A DNA stretch of 64,000 bases. Origin: Streptomyces iakyrus (GTDB lineage: Bacteria > Actinomycetota > Actinomycetes > Streptomycetales > Streptomycetaceae). A program made the translations under genes and the position numbers. Every line of letters begins with the position of its first letter. The stretch's first letter is position 1. Positions 26,791 to 35,903 of the stretch are shown piece by piece. Where the stretch lies: positions 124,001 to 188,000 of the forward strand of contig NZ_JNXI01000006.1 in assembly GCF_000717055.1 (NCBI RefSeq), in the 5' to 3' direction. Below the pieces are notes generated by a model. The model ran no database searches, was not told the origin of the DNA, and worked only from the letters and a program-made list of their open reading frames with translations.

Positions 26791-28061
26791 ACGCCCACCC
26801 TGCGCTCGGTCTGGTCGACACCATCGCCGCCCAGCTCGCCGACCCCGAGACCATGCCATGCGGCTCTAGGACGCTGTCCTTGGATCGGCAGCATCTTGCC
26901 TACGGGCCGCCCGGCATCGCGCTCCTGCACATTGAGTTGGCCGCGAACGGCCTCGGCCCGTGGCACCGCGCCCACGACTGGCTCACCGCCGCCTCCCGGC
27001 AGCCGCTCACCAGCGGCCCGGACAGCCACCCGTTCTACGGAGTACCTGCCTTCGCCCACGCCCTGTCCTGTGCCGCCGACCACCTTCCCGGCTCCTACCA
27101 CCGCGCCCTCGACGCGATGGACGCCCAGATCACGGTCGACGTCGGACGCCGTCTCGACGCGGCCCACCGCCGCATCGACGCCAGACGCCTGCCGCAGCTC
27201 GCCGAGTTCGACGCCATCCGGGGTCTCACCGGATACGGCGCCTACCTACTGCGCCGAAGCCCCGGCAGCTCCACGACGCGCGCCGTTCTCGACTACTGCG
27301 TGCGCCTCACCGAACCGATCACCCACCACGGCGAGACCCTTCCGGGCTGGTGGGCGGAGACCGGGCCCTCGGGCAGCCCGGACGACCGATTCCCCGGCGG
27401 GCACGCCAACACCGGTATGGCGCACGGCATCGGCGGCGTCCTCGCACTCCTAGCCCTTGGCGCTTGGGACGGCTCCGTCACCGATGGGCACCACGCAGCA
27501 CTGCACACCATCCTGGCATGGCTGGACCGCTGGAAGGAGGAGGTCGACGGCGGACCGGTCTGGCCGTACTGGGTCACTCAGGGCGAGCTGCGAAGCTGGC
27601 ATCTCGCCCCGTCCGCACCCCGGCGGCCATCCTGGTGCTACGGCACCGCCGGCCTCGCCCGCGCCGAGCAACTTGCCGCGCTTGCCCTCGGCGACACCCG
27701 CCGCCAGATTGCCGCGGAGAAAGCACTCGTGGCCGCCCTTACCGCCCCCGAGCAGCTGAAGGCCACGACGGACAACGGCCTCTGCCACGGGTTCGCCGGC
27801 CTCGCCCACGTCGCCACGCGTACGGCCGACGACGCCCACCGCTCGACCGCGGAGAAACTCCGCGCCGCGATCCCGGCCCTCCTGGCTGCGGTCATGCCAC
27901 CGGGCACCGACCCCGAACTCACGGCCACGGCGCTCATCCAGGACGAGGAATGCGGCCTCGGCTTCCTCGACGGCGCCGCCGGCATAGCCCTGGCCCTCCT
28001 CGCGTCCAGCACCGCCGCACCACCCCGGTCCGCCTGGGACGCATGCCTCCTCATCGCTTGA
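26787..28061 (+). CDS. lanC: Lanthionine synthetase (LanC-like cyclase)
   Basis: A 424-residue zinc enzyme that adds Cys thiols onto the dehydroamino acids made by LanB. The signature motifs are all present: GMAHGIGG near 210, SWCYGTAGLARA with the first zinc Cys near 284, and GLCHGFAGLAH with the Cys-His pair near 332. Start by translational coupling (GTGA) with lanB. The length is normal for the family. It acts in the cytoplasm, probably in complex with LanB. Confidence 0.9.
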   Translation: MNAHPALGLVDTIAAQLADPETMPCGSRTLSLDRQHLAYGPPGIALLHIELAANGLGPWHRAHDWLTAASRQPLTSGPDSHPFYGVPAFAHALSCAADHLPGSYHRALDAMDAQITVDVGRRLDAAHRRIDARRLPQLAEFDAIRGLTGYGAYLLRRSPGSSTTRAVLDYCVRLTEPITHHGETLPGWWAETGPSGSPDDRFPGGHANTGMAHGIGGVLALLALGAWDGSVTDGHHAALHTILAWLDRWKEEVDGGPVWPYWVTQGELRSWHLAPSAPRRPSWCYGTAGLARAEQLAALALGDTRRQIAAEKALVAALTAPEQLKATTDNGLCHGFAGLAHVATRTADDAHRSTAEKLRAAIPALLAAVMPPGTDPELTATALIQDEECGLGFLDGAAGIALALLASSTAAPPRSAWDACLLIA

Positions 28062-28082
28062 TCCACCGACCGAAGGACCTCA

Positions 28083-30164
28083 ATGCCTCCCGACCGCTGG
28101 CAGCAGCACAACATCGCCTTCGCCGACCGCGAGATTGCCCGACGCACCATCGCCGAACGCCTTGGCCCCGCCCTGATCGAGGCCGAGGCCGACGGCCAGC
28201 TGACCGGCTGGTGGTTCATGAACAAACAGCCCTGGCCGCTGCGTTACCTCGCGGACAAGCCCTCAGCAGCCATCGAGTCGCTCCTGAGCGATCTCATCGG
28301 CGACGGCGTGGCCGTGTCGTGCCTGCCCTGCGTCTACGAGCCCGAGACCGACACCTTCGGCGGCCCGGAGGCCATGGACACAGCCCACGAACTGTTCCAC
28401 AGCGACTCCCGCCACCTGCTCACCTACCAGCCGAGCCCGATGCACCTGGGACGCCGGGAATCCGCCGTCCTGCTGGCGAGCGTCATGATGCGCGGTGCCG
28501 GACTCGACTGGTTCGAACAGGGCGACGTATGGGCGAAGGTCGCGACCCTTCGACCAGCCACCGCTCCACAACCGTCCGAACGAGCCGCCGAACTGGCTCC
28601 GGCCATGCGCAAGCTCATGACCGCAGACGCCCACAGCCTCTGCCGCCCTGGTGGCCCACTCCACGCGCACGAGGAATGGGTGACCGCCTTCGAACGGGCC
28701 GGCGCCACGCTCGCCGACCTCGCAGGCCGCGGCGCCCTCACCCGCGGCCTGCGAGCCGTCATCGCCCACCACGTGATCTTCCACGCCAACCGCGCCGGTC
28801 TCCTCCGGTACGACCAGAGCGCCCTGTCCCACATCGCACGAGAGGTAGTCATGGGAACGAGTGACCACACCGAGTCGCCCACCGAGGCAACGGTCGACAT
28901 CGATAGCGTCAGCGCGGTGAACACCGACGCGATCACCACCCCGAGGGCGGACGCCGAGCGCCTCCGCAACGCCCTGGTCGACCAGCTTCGGGCGGACGGA
29001 CCCGCCCGCACGCCCGCCGTCGAGACCGCGTTGCGGACCGTTCCCCGCCACGTGTTCGTGCCCGACGCGTCACTCGAAGACGCCTACGCCAACGCACCGG
29101 TGCACATCAAGTACGACACCGACGGCACATCCATCTCCTGCGCCTCCCAGCCAGGCGTCGTCGCCCTCATGCTGGACCAGCTCGAAGCCCAGCCCGGCGA
29201 GCGCATCCTCGAACTCGGCGCAGGCACCGGCTACAACGCCGGTCTGCTCGCCCACCTGGTTGGCGAGAGCGGACACGTGACCACCCTCGACGTCGACGAC
29301 GACCTCGTGGAAGGCGCCCGTGCGCACCTCGCCGCCGCCGGGATCACCAACGTCGAGGCCGTGACCCGCGACGGAGCACTCGGCTACGCCGAAGCAGCGC
29401 CGTACGACCGGATCATCGCCACTGTGGGCGCGCACGGCGTGCCGCACGCCTGGCTGCAGCAACTAGCGCCCGGCGGTCGGCTCCTCGTCCCCCAGCGCCT
29501 CAAGGGCACCGTCTCCCGCTCCATCGCCTACGAGCAGCGCGACGGCCGGTGGGTCTCCCTCGGCAGCGAGATGAACACCTTCATGCCCCTTCGGCGGGGC
29601 ATCGCCGATGACGACCGCCGAGTCATCCCGCTCAGCACGGACGGCACCGTACGACTCCAGGCCCCCGCCGGGCTCAGCATCGACGCCGATGCCCTCGCAG
29701 GTGTACTCGCCCAGCCGCGCACCGAGGAGTGGACCGGCATGACGGTCCGCGCCATGGAGTCGCCGGAGTGGATGGAACTGTTCGTCACCTGCTCCCTCCC
29801 CTCTGGTCTGATCCGGATGCTGTTCCCCCAGAGCGCCAAGGGCACGCTGCTCACCGAGGACCCCTACCCCTCGTCAACTGCGGTCGTTGACACGGGTGCC
29901 GTTACCTACCTCGCCCGGCGCGTGTCCAATCAGAAGACCCCCGAGGGCGACAGGCTCTGGGAGTTCGGCGTCATCGGCCACGGCCCCGGCAGCGACGAGC
30001 TGGCCGCGAAGGTCGCCGACACCATCCGTACCTGGGACAGGGAGTACCGAGGTCGTGAGGCCACGTTCGAGATCCAGCCCCTCGACACCCCCGCCATCGA
30101 GCAGCGCCCCGGTCTCTTTGCCCTCGACACACCGCTGAACCGCATCGTCGTCGACTGGCGATGA
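28083..30164 (+). CDS. FxLD-system fusion: SpaB_C-like domain plus PCMT-like O-methyltransferase
   Basis: A 693-residue two-part protein. Residues 1-~265 resemble the thiopeptide-type SpaB_C module (WQQHNIAFADREIARRTIAE, GWWFMNKQPWPLRYLADK). Residues ~295-690 are a protein-isoaspartate methyltransferase-like domain with the SAM loop ILELGAGTGYNAGLLAHLV near 376 and VPQRLKG. Enzymes of this class methylate an Asp carboxyl in lanthipeptides, giving succinimide or isoaspartate; Asp44/45 of the precursor are the likely sites here. AAGGAC precedes the ATG, 21 bases after lanC. The fusion is the usual architecture of the family named 'methyltransferase, FxLD system'. Confidence 0.85.
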   Translation: MPPDRWQQHNIAFADREIARRTIAERLGPALIEAEADGQLTGWWFMNKQPWPLRYLADKPSAAIESLLSDLIGDGVAVSCLPCVYEPETDTFGGPEAMDTAHELFHSDSRHLLTYQPSPMHLGRRESAVLLASVMMRGAGLDWFEQGDVWAKVATLRPATAPQPSERAAELAPAMRKLMTADAHSLCRPGGPLHAHEEWVTAFERAGATLADLAGRGALTRGLRAVIAHHVIFHANRAGLLRYDQSALSHIAREVVMGTSDHTESPTEATVDIDSVSAVNTDAITTPRADAERLRNALVDQLRADGPARTPAVETALRTVPRHVFVPDASLEDAYANAPVHIKYDTDGTSISCASQPGVVALMLDQLEAQPGERILELGAGTGYNAGLLAHLVGESGHVTTLDVDDDLVEGARAHLAAAGITNVEAVTRDGALGYAEAAPYDRIIATVGAHGVPHAWLQQLAPGGRLLVPQRLKGTVSRSIAYEQRDGRWVSLGSEMNTFMPLRRGIADDDRRVIPLSTDGTVRLQAPAGLSIDADALAGVLAQPRTEEWTGMTVRAMESPEWMELFVTCSLPSGLIRMLFPQSAKGTLLTEDPYPSSTAVVDTGAVTYLARRVSNQKTPEGDRLWEFGVIGHGPGSDELAAKVADTIRTWDREYRGREATFEIQPLDTPAIEQRPGLFALDTPLNRIVVDWR

Positions 30165-30252
30165 CGCCCCACGCGTAGCGGACGGTGCCCGTCGGCGTAC
30201 AGCTGGCGGACACCGGCGCCTCATCAGTCCTCGCTCTCGACCTGGGGGATCC

Positions 30253-31386
30253 ATGGACCCATACGGCCCCATAGCCCAGCGTTTCCCGCTCGTCGCCCGC
30301 TTCCGCCCCGCCTGCCTGCCCCTGCCTGAACGCGTACGCGCACTCGTCGACCTGGCCGACAACGCGGTGAAAAGGACCGACCAGGGGCTCGCCTCGGCCG
30401 TCTACAACCAGGCCGCGCTCATCGCCTCCGACCTCGACCTCCCCGAGCTCGCCCGCGAGATGTGCCACCAGCACGCCGCCGCCTACCTGTACGCCTACCC
30501 CCTGCCCGGCATGAGCGCAATCCGCGGACTGGAACCGGTCGTCAACCTCGCTCGCCTCCAGATCCGCGCCGGCCACCCCGACGAGGGCCGTCAGCGACTC
30601 CTCAACCTGTACAAGGCCATCGAGACGGGCACAGCCGCCCGGTTCGAAGGCGTCAACGTACCTGCGAACCTCACTGCGACCGGCGAAGACCGCCAGGAGG
30701 TTCGCGCGTGGCTGTGGCGCGTCCTCCTCGCGGACGGCACGCGCACCCTCACCGCCGAGGGGCGATGGCCCGAGGCGCTGGCGCACATCGGAGCCCACCA
30801 CGGCATCGGAAAGCGAATGCTCGACGGCCGACAGGTCGCCGTACTCGCCGCCCTCGTTGCGGGTGACACCGCGCAGGCCGCTGCCCTCCTTGCCGACACG
30901 ATGCCCGGCGACCCGTGGGAACAAGCCGTCACGGCATGTCTGACCGTTCTATGCCGCCGCGACGCCGGGCAGCCGACCGACGGCCACCTGGCGGATCTGG
31001 TGACGGCCTACCTCGGACGGAAGGCCGAACCCGGGATGACCGTCTTCGACACCCGGCTCGGACTTACGGTCCTCGACGCATTCGGTTCCGCCGATGCGCT
31101 CGCCGCGCATCGCATCGTCGAGGGCCTCCATCGCAGGACGACGGACACCGAAGACGGCTATGCGGCCCGCGAGACCCTGGCTCACCCTCTGTTCACCGAG
31201 ATCGCCACGGACCGGCAAATGCAGGACTGTCGCGTGCTGGTGCGCGCCTGCGCCCTCGGCTCAGGGACCCTTCCGAACGAGCTGCGAGGAGAACTGACGG
31301 CGGCTCTGCGCACCAGCGACCGCGTGATCCGGGAAAGCCTCGCACGTCCCTCAGATCCCGGAAAGACGCAGCCCCTGCGGCTCTGA
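30253..31386 (+). CDS. All-helical (TPR-like) protein, unknown
   Basis: A 377-residue soluble, Ala/Leu-rich helical protein (LASAVYNQAALIASDLDLPE, LEPVVNLARLQIRAGHPDEG) with the A/B helix pairing of TPR-like repeats and no catalytic motif. GGGGGATCC precedes the ATG. It follows the methyltransferase by ~90 bases on the same strand, so it may end the lanthipeptide operon, perhaps as a regulatory or scaffold protein. It is convergent with the relaxase gene, seven bases apart, which marks the boundary with the mobilisation module. Confidence 0.6.
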   Translation: MDPYGPIAQRFPLVARFRPACLPLPERVRALVDLADNAVKRTDQGLASAVYNQAALIASDLDLPELAREMCHQHAAAYLYAYPLPGMSAIRGLEPVVNLARLQIRAGHPDEGRQRLLNLYKAIETGTAARFEGVNVPANLTATGEDRQEVRAWLWRVLLADGTRTLTAEGRWPEALAHIGAHHGIGKRMLDGRQVAVLAALVAGDTAQAAALLADTMPGDPWEQAVTACLTVLCRRDAGQPTDGHLADLVTAYLGRKAEPGMTVFDTRLGLTVLDAFGSADALAAHRIVEGLHRRTTDTEDGYAARETLAHPLFTEIATDRQMQDCRVLVRACALGSGTLPNELRGELTAALRTSDRVIRESLARPSDPGKTQPLRL

Positions 31387-31393
31387 CGTCGTT

Positions 31394-33100
31394 TTACCGC
31401 CGCCGTCCTCGCGGTGCTTGCGGAACAACCGGGGCAGCCGTTGCCGTCGTCGGCAATGGCGCAGCGGACCGTTGTGTTGCGCTCCGGGCCTGCGCTGCCA
31501 GGGCTCGTGCAGTGGGCGCCGGCCTTGCGCTGAGGCGTTCGATTCGCCACGCCAGGGTCCTTGCGGGGGATCGGGCGTCCTCCAGGGTCCGCTGGTCGAC
31601 AGCCTGCTGGAGAAGCTGCTCCGGGTTGTGGCCTGCTGCCTCGGCTTCGGCGAGGGCAGTGGTCAGGGCACCGAAGGCGGGATCTTCGGTGATCTGCTCG
31701 ACGTGATCGGGCACGACTTGGTGCAGGTGGAGGATGTGCCTGTCCGCCGCCTGCTGAGGCGGTCGGCGCTGAGCGAGGGCGGCCAGTGGTGCGGCGGCTG
31801 CCTGGTCGTAGGCCGCCTGGAGGTGCAGCAGGGTCTGCTGGGCGGCGGCAACCTGCTGGTCGTGGTGGCGGAGCTGGTGCCAGCGAGCGGCGGCGATGAC
31901 GACGAGGATCGCGGCGTCGAGGAACATCGCCAGGGCGGCGCCGTCCCTGGGTACCGGATCGCGGAGCATCGCCCGCACGGCACCACGCAGGGCGCGGGCG
32001 TGCTGGTGTTCGGCCTGGATGCGGGAGCGTGTGGCGCGCTCGAACGCCGTTGCCGCCTCTCGGAGCTGAGGCCGAAGAGCCTGGGGCGCGAGGAGAGGAA
32101 GGGCGTCGAGGGCTTCACCGAAGGCGGCGAGGTGGGCCTGGGAGGCTTCGTCGTCGGTCCGGTCGAGGTGGCGCGGGATGCGTTCTGCGGAAGCAGTGGC
32201 CTGGTGCCACGTGTTCGGCCTGCGCCGACCCGGCTGGGCGCCTGCCTGCGGTTCGGTGTTCTCCAGGCGTTCTCGGATCTTGGGGAAGGACAGGTCGGGG
32301 GCGAGTTCGGAGCCGGAGTACCAGACGGGCCTGTTGTCGGCGGTGGTGGTGTCTTCGGCAGCGACCTTGTAGCCGCGGACGTCGCCGGAGGGGAAGTGCA
32401 CGATCTCGACGAGTACGCCGTCGATGTGGCTGAGCAGGTGGACGAACTCCTCCATAGTGGAAGCAGCGGCCACAGCGGTGCGCACGGTGGCACGCAGGCG
32501 CTCGCGAGCGGGCAATCGCTGGCCGGTACGGCGGGCCTTCTCCTGCTCGGCGCGGGTGGTCCGCTTGGCGGCGGTGCGGTCGCCGCGGGCGACGCGGAAG
32601 AGGCCGTATTCCTTCTCGATGGCGGCGAGTTCGCGGTCGGCGGTGAGGTAGTCGTTCCAGTGGCGTGCGGCGTGCAGATCTGCGCGGACCTTGGTGGCGG
32701 CGATGTGGATGTGGTCGGGGGCGTGGCGGACGGCGACCCAGCGGCAGCCGTCCGGATCACCGGCGGGCGCGATGCCGGTGGCCTCGACGACCCGGCGGGC
32801 GATGGCGGCCCACTCCTCGTCGCTGAGGTGGCGGTCGCTCTCGGCGGCCCGGATCGAGCAGTGCCACGTGTGCCGCTCCGGGGCACGGCCGAGCCGCCGG
32901 GCCTGCTTGACGTGCAGGTCGAGGTCGGCCACGAGGAGCCTCCTGGCCGCGTTAGGGTCCTCAGCGCGGCCGGGGTCGGGGGCGAAGCCGTCCCAGGAGG
33001 CGACCAGATGCGGGTCGGTGTGGTCCTTGGCCTTGTTCGTGTCGAACAGATACCGGATCAGGCCCGCGGTCTCCTTGCCACCGCTGATCTTCGCGATCAC
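31394..33100 (-). CDS. Relaxase/mobilisation nuclease
   Basis: A 568-residue protein. It begins MIAKISGGKETAGLIRYLFD and has the metal-binding triad VRHAPDHIHIAATKVRADLH near residue 130 (H-x-x-x-H-x-H type), the signature of conjugative relaxases. The N-terminal third should nick and covalently hold oriT DNA; the catalytic Tyr is probably Tyr17. The C-terminal half is Ala/Gln-rich and helical. It overlaps the MobC gene by four bases (ATGA). No FtsK-like TraB or VirD4 protein is in the window, so this is likely a mobilizable element needing a helper. Confidence 0.85.
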   Translation of the reverse strand: MIAKISGGKETAGLIRYLFDTNKAKDHTDPHLVASWDGFAPDPGRAEDPNAARRLLVADLDLHVKQARRLGRAPERHTWHCSIRAAESDRHLSDEEWAAIARRVVEATGIAPAGDPDGCRWVAVRHAPDHIHIAATKVRADLHAARHWNDYLTADRELAAIEKEYGLFRVARGDRTAAKRTTRAEQEKARRTGQRLPARERLRATVRTAVAAASTMEEFVHLLSHIDGVLVEIVHFPSGDVRGYKVAAEDTTTADNRPVWYSGSELAPDLSFPKIRERLENTEPQAGAQPGRRRPNTWHQATASAERIPRHLDRTDDEASQAHLAAFGEALDALPLLAPQALRPQLREAATAFERATRSRIQAEHQHARALRGAVRAMLRDPVPRDGAALAMFLDAAILVVIAAARWHQLRHHDQQVAAAQQTLLHLQAAYDQAAAAPLAALAQRRPPQQAADRHILHLHQVVPDHVEQITEDPAFGALTTALAEAEAAGHNPEQLLQQAVDQRTLEDARSPARTLAWRIERLSARPAPTARALAAQARSATQRSAAPLPTTATAAPVVPQAPRGRRR

Positions 33101-33744
33101 CGGGCCGCCCGCTTGGCGACGGCCTGGTTCGCGGCGGCCGCGATGTGGCGGACGGCCGTGCCAACCGCGTCCAGGGTGCGCTCGGTCTGGGCCAGGACAG
33201 CGGTGTCCCCAGGGTGCGGGGGGCCGCCGGAGTTGAGCTTCTTGGTGATCTGGTTGAGGTTGCGGCCGATCCTGGCGACCTCGCTGCGCAGGGCGGTGAG
33301 CTCGTCGATGTAGTCGTCGAGCTCGGTGCGCTGGCCGGGCAGGGCGAGGTCGCCGTGGACGTGGGCCATGACGACGGCTCCAACGTAGTGGGCGCCGGCG
33401 ATGTTCAGCGAGCGGGCCATGCGCTGGATGTCGGCCTTCTCCTCGACGCTGTAGCGGGCGTCGACTCGCTCCTTGCGTTGGCCGTTCGGATCGGGCTTGC
33501 GCCGTCGGGCGACGCGGTGCAGCGCGGCGGCTTCGGCGGCACGCGGCAGCGCGACGGCGGCGGTGTCGACGGGCTGTTCCTGCTCGGGCACCCCCTGGTG
33601 CCCGAGTGCCTCCGCCACCCCCGGGGCGGAGGCGTCCCCGCTGCGGCCGTCCCTGGACGGTCCAGCGGGATACCTTGCTCCCGCCGAGGTGGGGGTGGTC
33701 ATCTCTGTTGGAGCGACCGGCAGTTCGTGGTGCGAGTCGTGCAT
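33097..33744 (-). CDS. mobC: MobC-like relaxosome protein
   Basis: A 215-residue protein that should help the relaxase open oriT. The C-terminal half carries the MobC pattern: KERVDARYSVEEKADIQRMA (ribbon-helix-helix) and VARIGRNLNQITKKLNSGG near residue 160. The first ~70 residues are disordered. A second ATG 15 bases further upstream is also possible; the chosen one has GGAAGACC before it. Co-translated with the relaxase; the oriT is likely nearby but was not identified. Confidence 0.8.
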   Translation of the reverse strand: MHDSHHELPVAPTEMTTPTSAGARYPAGPSRDGRSGDASAPGVAEALGHQGVPEQEQPVDTAAVALPRAAEAAALHRVARRRKPDPNGQRKERVDARYSVEEKADIQRMARSLNIAGAHYVGAVVMAHVHGDLALPGQRTELDDYIDELTALRSEVARIGRNLNQITKKLNSGGPPHPGDTAVLAQTERTLDAVGTAVRHIAAAANQAVAKRAAR

Positions 33745-33781
33745 TGATCGGTCTTCCATGAGGTTGGGGGCGGGGGCGGTC

Positions 33782-35113
33782 TCAGTGAGGGTGGTCGGCG
33801 CGCGCGGCCTGTTCCCTGGCCTTGACGGTGCGGACGACTTCTCCGGCGATGTCGCTGCCGACGCTGTAGCCGTTCGCGCGCACGGTCTCCTCCAGCAGGT
33901 CACGGGAGAGACGTCCGTGCTCGTCGTAGAGGTGATCTGCGTAGTCGATGAAGAGCTCGCGTGTGGCGCGCGGTTTGCGGCCCTGGCCATTCGGCTCCGC
34001 CCGCGAGGTCTTGCCCGGATCGTCGCCCTGCGGCTCCCCGCCCGGTTTCGATTCCGGGCTGGAGGTCGTGCGGGCGGGCTGCCGCGGGCGGTTCTCGGGC
34101 TGAGGGCGGGCTGCCCGGTCGGCGGTGTCATCGCCAGCGACCTTGGCGGGCGGGCGGCCCGGAGTCTCTGCCCGCTTCGCTGCGGTGGCCCGCGGGCGGG
34201 CGGTCGCGGTGCCGCCCGTCGTGCGCGCGGCAATATCGGGCCAGCGGGCGGGCAACGGGACGGTGACCAGGGCGAGGGCCTGTTGGCGGGTGGCGAGCTT
34301 GCGCAGCAGCAGCTCGTCCTGGCGTTCGTCGCGGTCGACGTCCGCCTGCTCCAGGGCCTTGTGCAGGCGGCGGGTGAGGCGTCGGCCTCGCGGCTTGCTG
34401 CGTCTCTCGGGCTCCATGGTCTCTGCCCGGAGGATCAGGGTGACCGCCCGGTCGAGGGCGCGCTCGCGGATGATCCGGGCGGAGTCCGCGTCCCGGTCTG
34501 CGATCCCCATGCGGGCCAGCAGCCGTTCGCGTGCCTGTCGGGTGAGGACGGCGGTCAGGCTGCGGGAGTCGGCGTGCGGGCTGCGGTTGCGCAGTTCGAT
34601 GCCCATGGCCAGGTGCCACAGCACGGCCGCCAGCACCGGGCCGACGAAGGCGCGCACGGTTCCGCCGATCAGCCCGGACTCGGCGTAAGCGGGCACGATC
34701 TGCACGCCGGTGATCACCCAGGTGAGGGTGCCGGGCGCCCCGGGTGCCTGCTTCGGGCCGTTGAGGTTCTGCCGGGCCATCAGCGCGGTGGCGAACAGGG
34801 CGAGTTCGGCGGCTGCGAACATCGCGGCGCGCTCGACGGTGCCGCCCATGTCGAGGTAGTCGGCGGCGAACCGCCAGCTGGTGTCCGCGCTGTATGCGGT
34901 GCAGCCGATCGCGGCGACGGCGGCGACCGGGATGGCGGCGGTGCCACGTCGCTGCCCGCTGCCGTGCTTGCGGGCGCGCTGCCACAGCCATCCAGCGGTC
35001 AAGGCGAGGGCAGCGAGTGGGACTACGGCTGCTGTGGGTGAGGGGATCCAGTGCGCCAGGGACGCTGCCTGGGACGTTGCGGCGCTTGTGGCCAGGGTGC
35101 TGCCGGATGTCAT
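33782..35113 (-). CDS. SpdB/DUF2637-like membrane transfer protein
   Basis: A 443-residue protein with GGAGAG before the ATG. The first ~180 residues have about four hydrophobic segments (AVVPLAALALTAGWLWQ, AAIPVAAVAAIGCTAYSADT, ALFATALMARQ, AFVGPVLAAVLWHLAMGIEL), followed by a long Arg/Lys-rich, partly disordered cytoplasmic region. Membrane proteins of this build accompany replication and transfer genes in Streptomyces integrative elements and are thought to aid plasmid spread. The end of the protein (LLEETVRANGYSVGSDIAGE) looks like a small DNA-binding helix-turn-helix. Confidence 0.65.
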   Translation of the reverse strand: MTSGSTLATSAATSQAASLAHWIPSPTAAVVPLAALALTAGWLWQRARKHGSGQRRGTAAIPVAAVAAIGCTAYSADTSWRFAADYLDMGGTVERAAMFAAAELALFATALMARQNLNGPKQAPGAPGTLTWVITGVQIVPAYAESGLIGGTVRAFVGPVLAAVLWHLAMGIELRNRSPHADSRSLTAVLTRQARERLLARMGIADRDADSARIIRERALDRAVTLILRAETMEPERRSKPRGRRLTRRLHKALEQADVDRDERQDELLLRKLATRQQALALVTVPLPARWPDIAARTTGGTATARPRATAAKRAETPGRPPAKVAGDDTADRAARPQPENRPRQPARTTSSPESKPGGEPQGDDPGKTSRAEPNGQGRKPRATRELFIDYADHLYDEHGRLSRDLLEETVRANGYSVGSDIAGEVVRTVKAREQAARADHPH

Positions 35114-35204
35114 GCAGGGGCTCTCCAAGGGCTCGCGCGATCGAGGGCATGCCTGTGCGCGGGCGGGTGAGGTGAAGGCAGGGAAGGGAGACGCGCGGCG
35201 GCCG

Positions 35205-35903
35205 TCAGGCGGCGGGCGCGGCACGGCGTCGGTCGGGGCCGGTGAGGATGACGCGTTCGGTCATCTCGGCGAGGCGGGAGGCGACGCGGTCGCCGAGTGC
35301 GGTGCGTAGCTCGGCGGTGGGGAGGTTGGTGGTGATGAGGGTGGGGAGCATGTGCTCGTACCGGTGGTTGATGAGCCGGTAGGTGAGCTCCTCGGTCCAT
35401 TCGCTGATCTTGGCCGCGCCGAGGTCGTCCAGGAGCAGCAGCGGGCAGCGGGCCAGCGTCTGCAGTTCCCGTTCGCCGTCGTGGCCGGCGCGGGGGCGGA
35501 GCCGCGCGTGGAGGTCGGCGGAGGTGGTGGCCTCCCAGCGCAGGCGCACGCCTCGGGTGAGGAGGGCGCGGACGGCGCCGTATGCCTGGTGGGTTTTGCC
35601 GGTGCCGGTGGGGCCGGCGATCAGCAGCGACGGTCCCTCGGCGATGCCGGGTCCGCTCGGGCCGGGGCGTCCGGCGCGGGCGATCTGGTCGGCCCAGGTG
35701 GTGATCTGGGGGTGGTCGGCCAGGGCGCCGCGGTAGCGGGCGGGGATGCGTGCGTCGGCCAGTTCCAGGGCGGTGACGCGCTCGGCAGGTGGTTCCTGGG
35801 CGGCAGCGGCGGTGGGGTCGATGCCGCGGCTGGCCAGGATGCCGTTGAGCCAGTCGGCGAGGGGACCGAGTTGGCGGGGCTCTCGGCTGAGGGTGGCGGT
35901 CAG
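35205..35903 (-). CDS. DnaC/IstB-like AAA+ ATPase (helicase loader), CTG start
   Basis: A 232-residue ATPase: Walker A LLIAGPTGTGKTHQAYG near 105, Walker B CPLLLLDDLGAAKISEW, and sensor PTLITTNLP. The frame carries normal coding sequence (LADWLNGILASRGIDPTAAA onward) well before the first ATG or GTG. The only start that includes it is a CTG overlapping the preceding gene's TGA (CTGA), matching the ATGA-type coupling used elsewhere here. A later GTG would delete the Walker A and is not credible. Probably loads a replicative helicase at the element's origin together with the upstream Rep-like protein. Confidence 0.75.
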   Translation of the reverse strand: MTATLSREPRQLGPLADWLNGILASRGIDPTAAAAQEPPAERVTALELADARIPARYRGALADHPQITTWADQIARAGRPGPSGPGIAEGPSLLIAGPTGTGKTHQAYGAVRALLTRGVRLRWEATTSADLHARLRPRAGHDGERELQTLARCPLLLLDDLGAAKISEWTEELTYRLINHRYEHMLPTLITTNLPTAELRTALGDRVASRLAEMTERVILTGPDRRRAAPAA

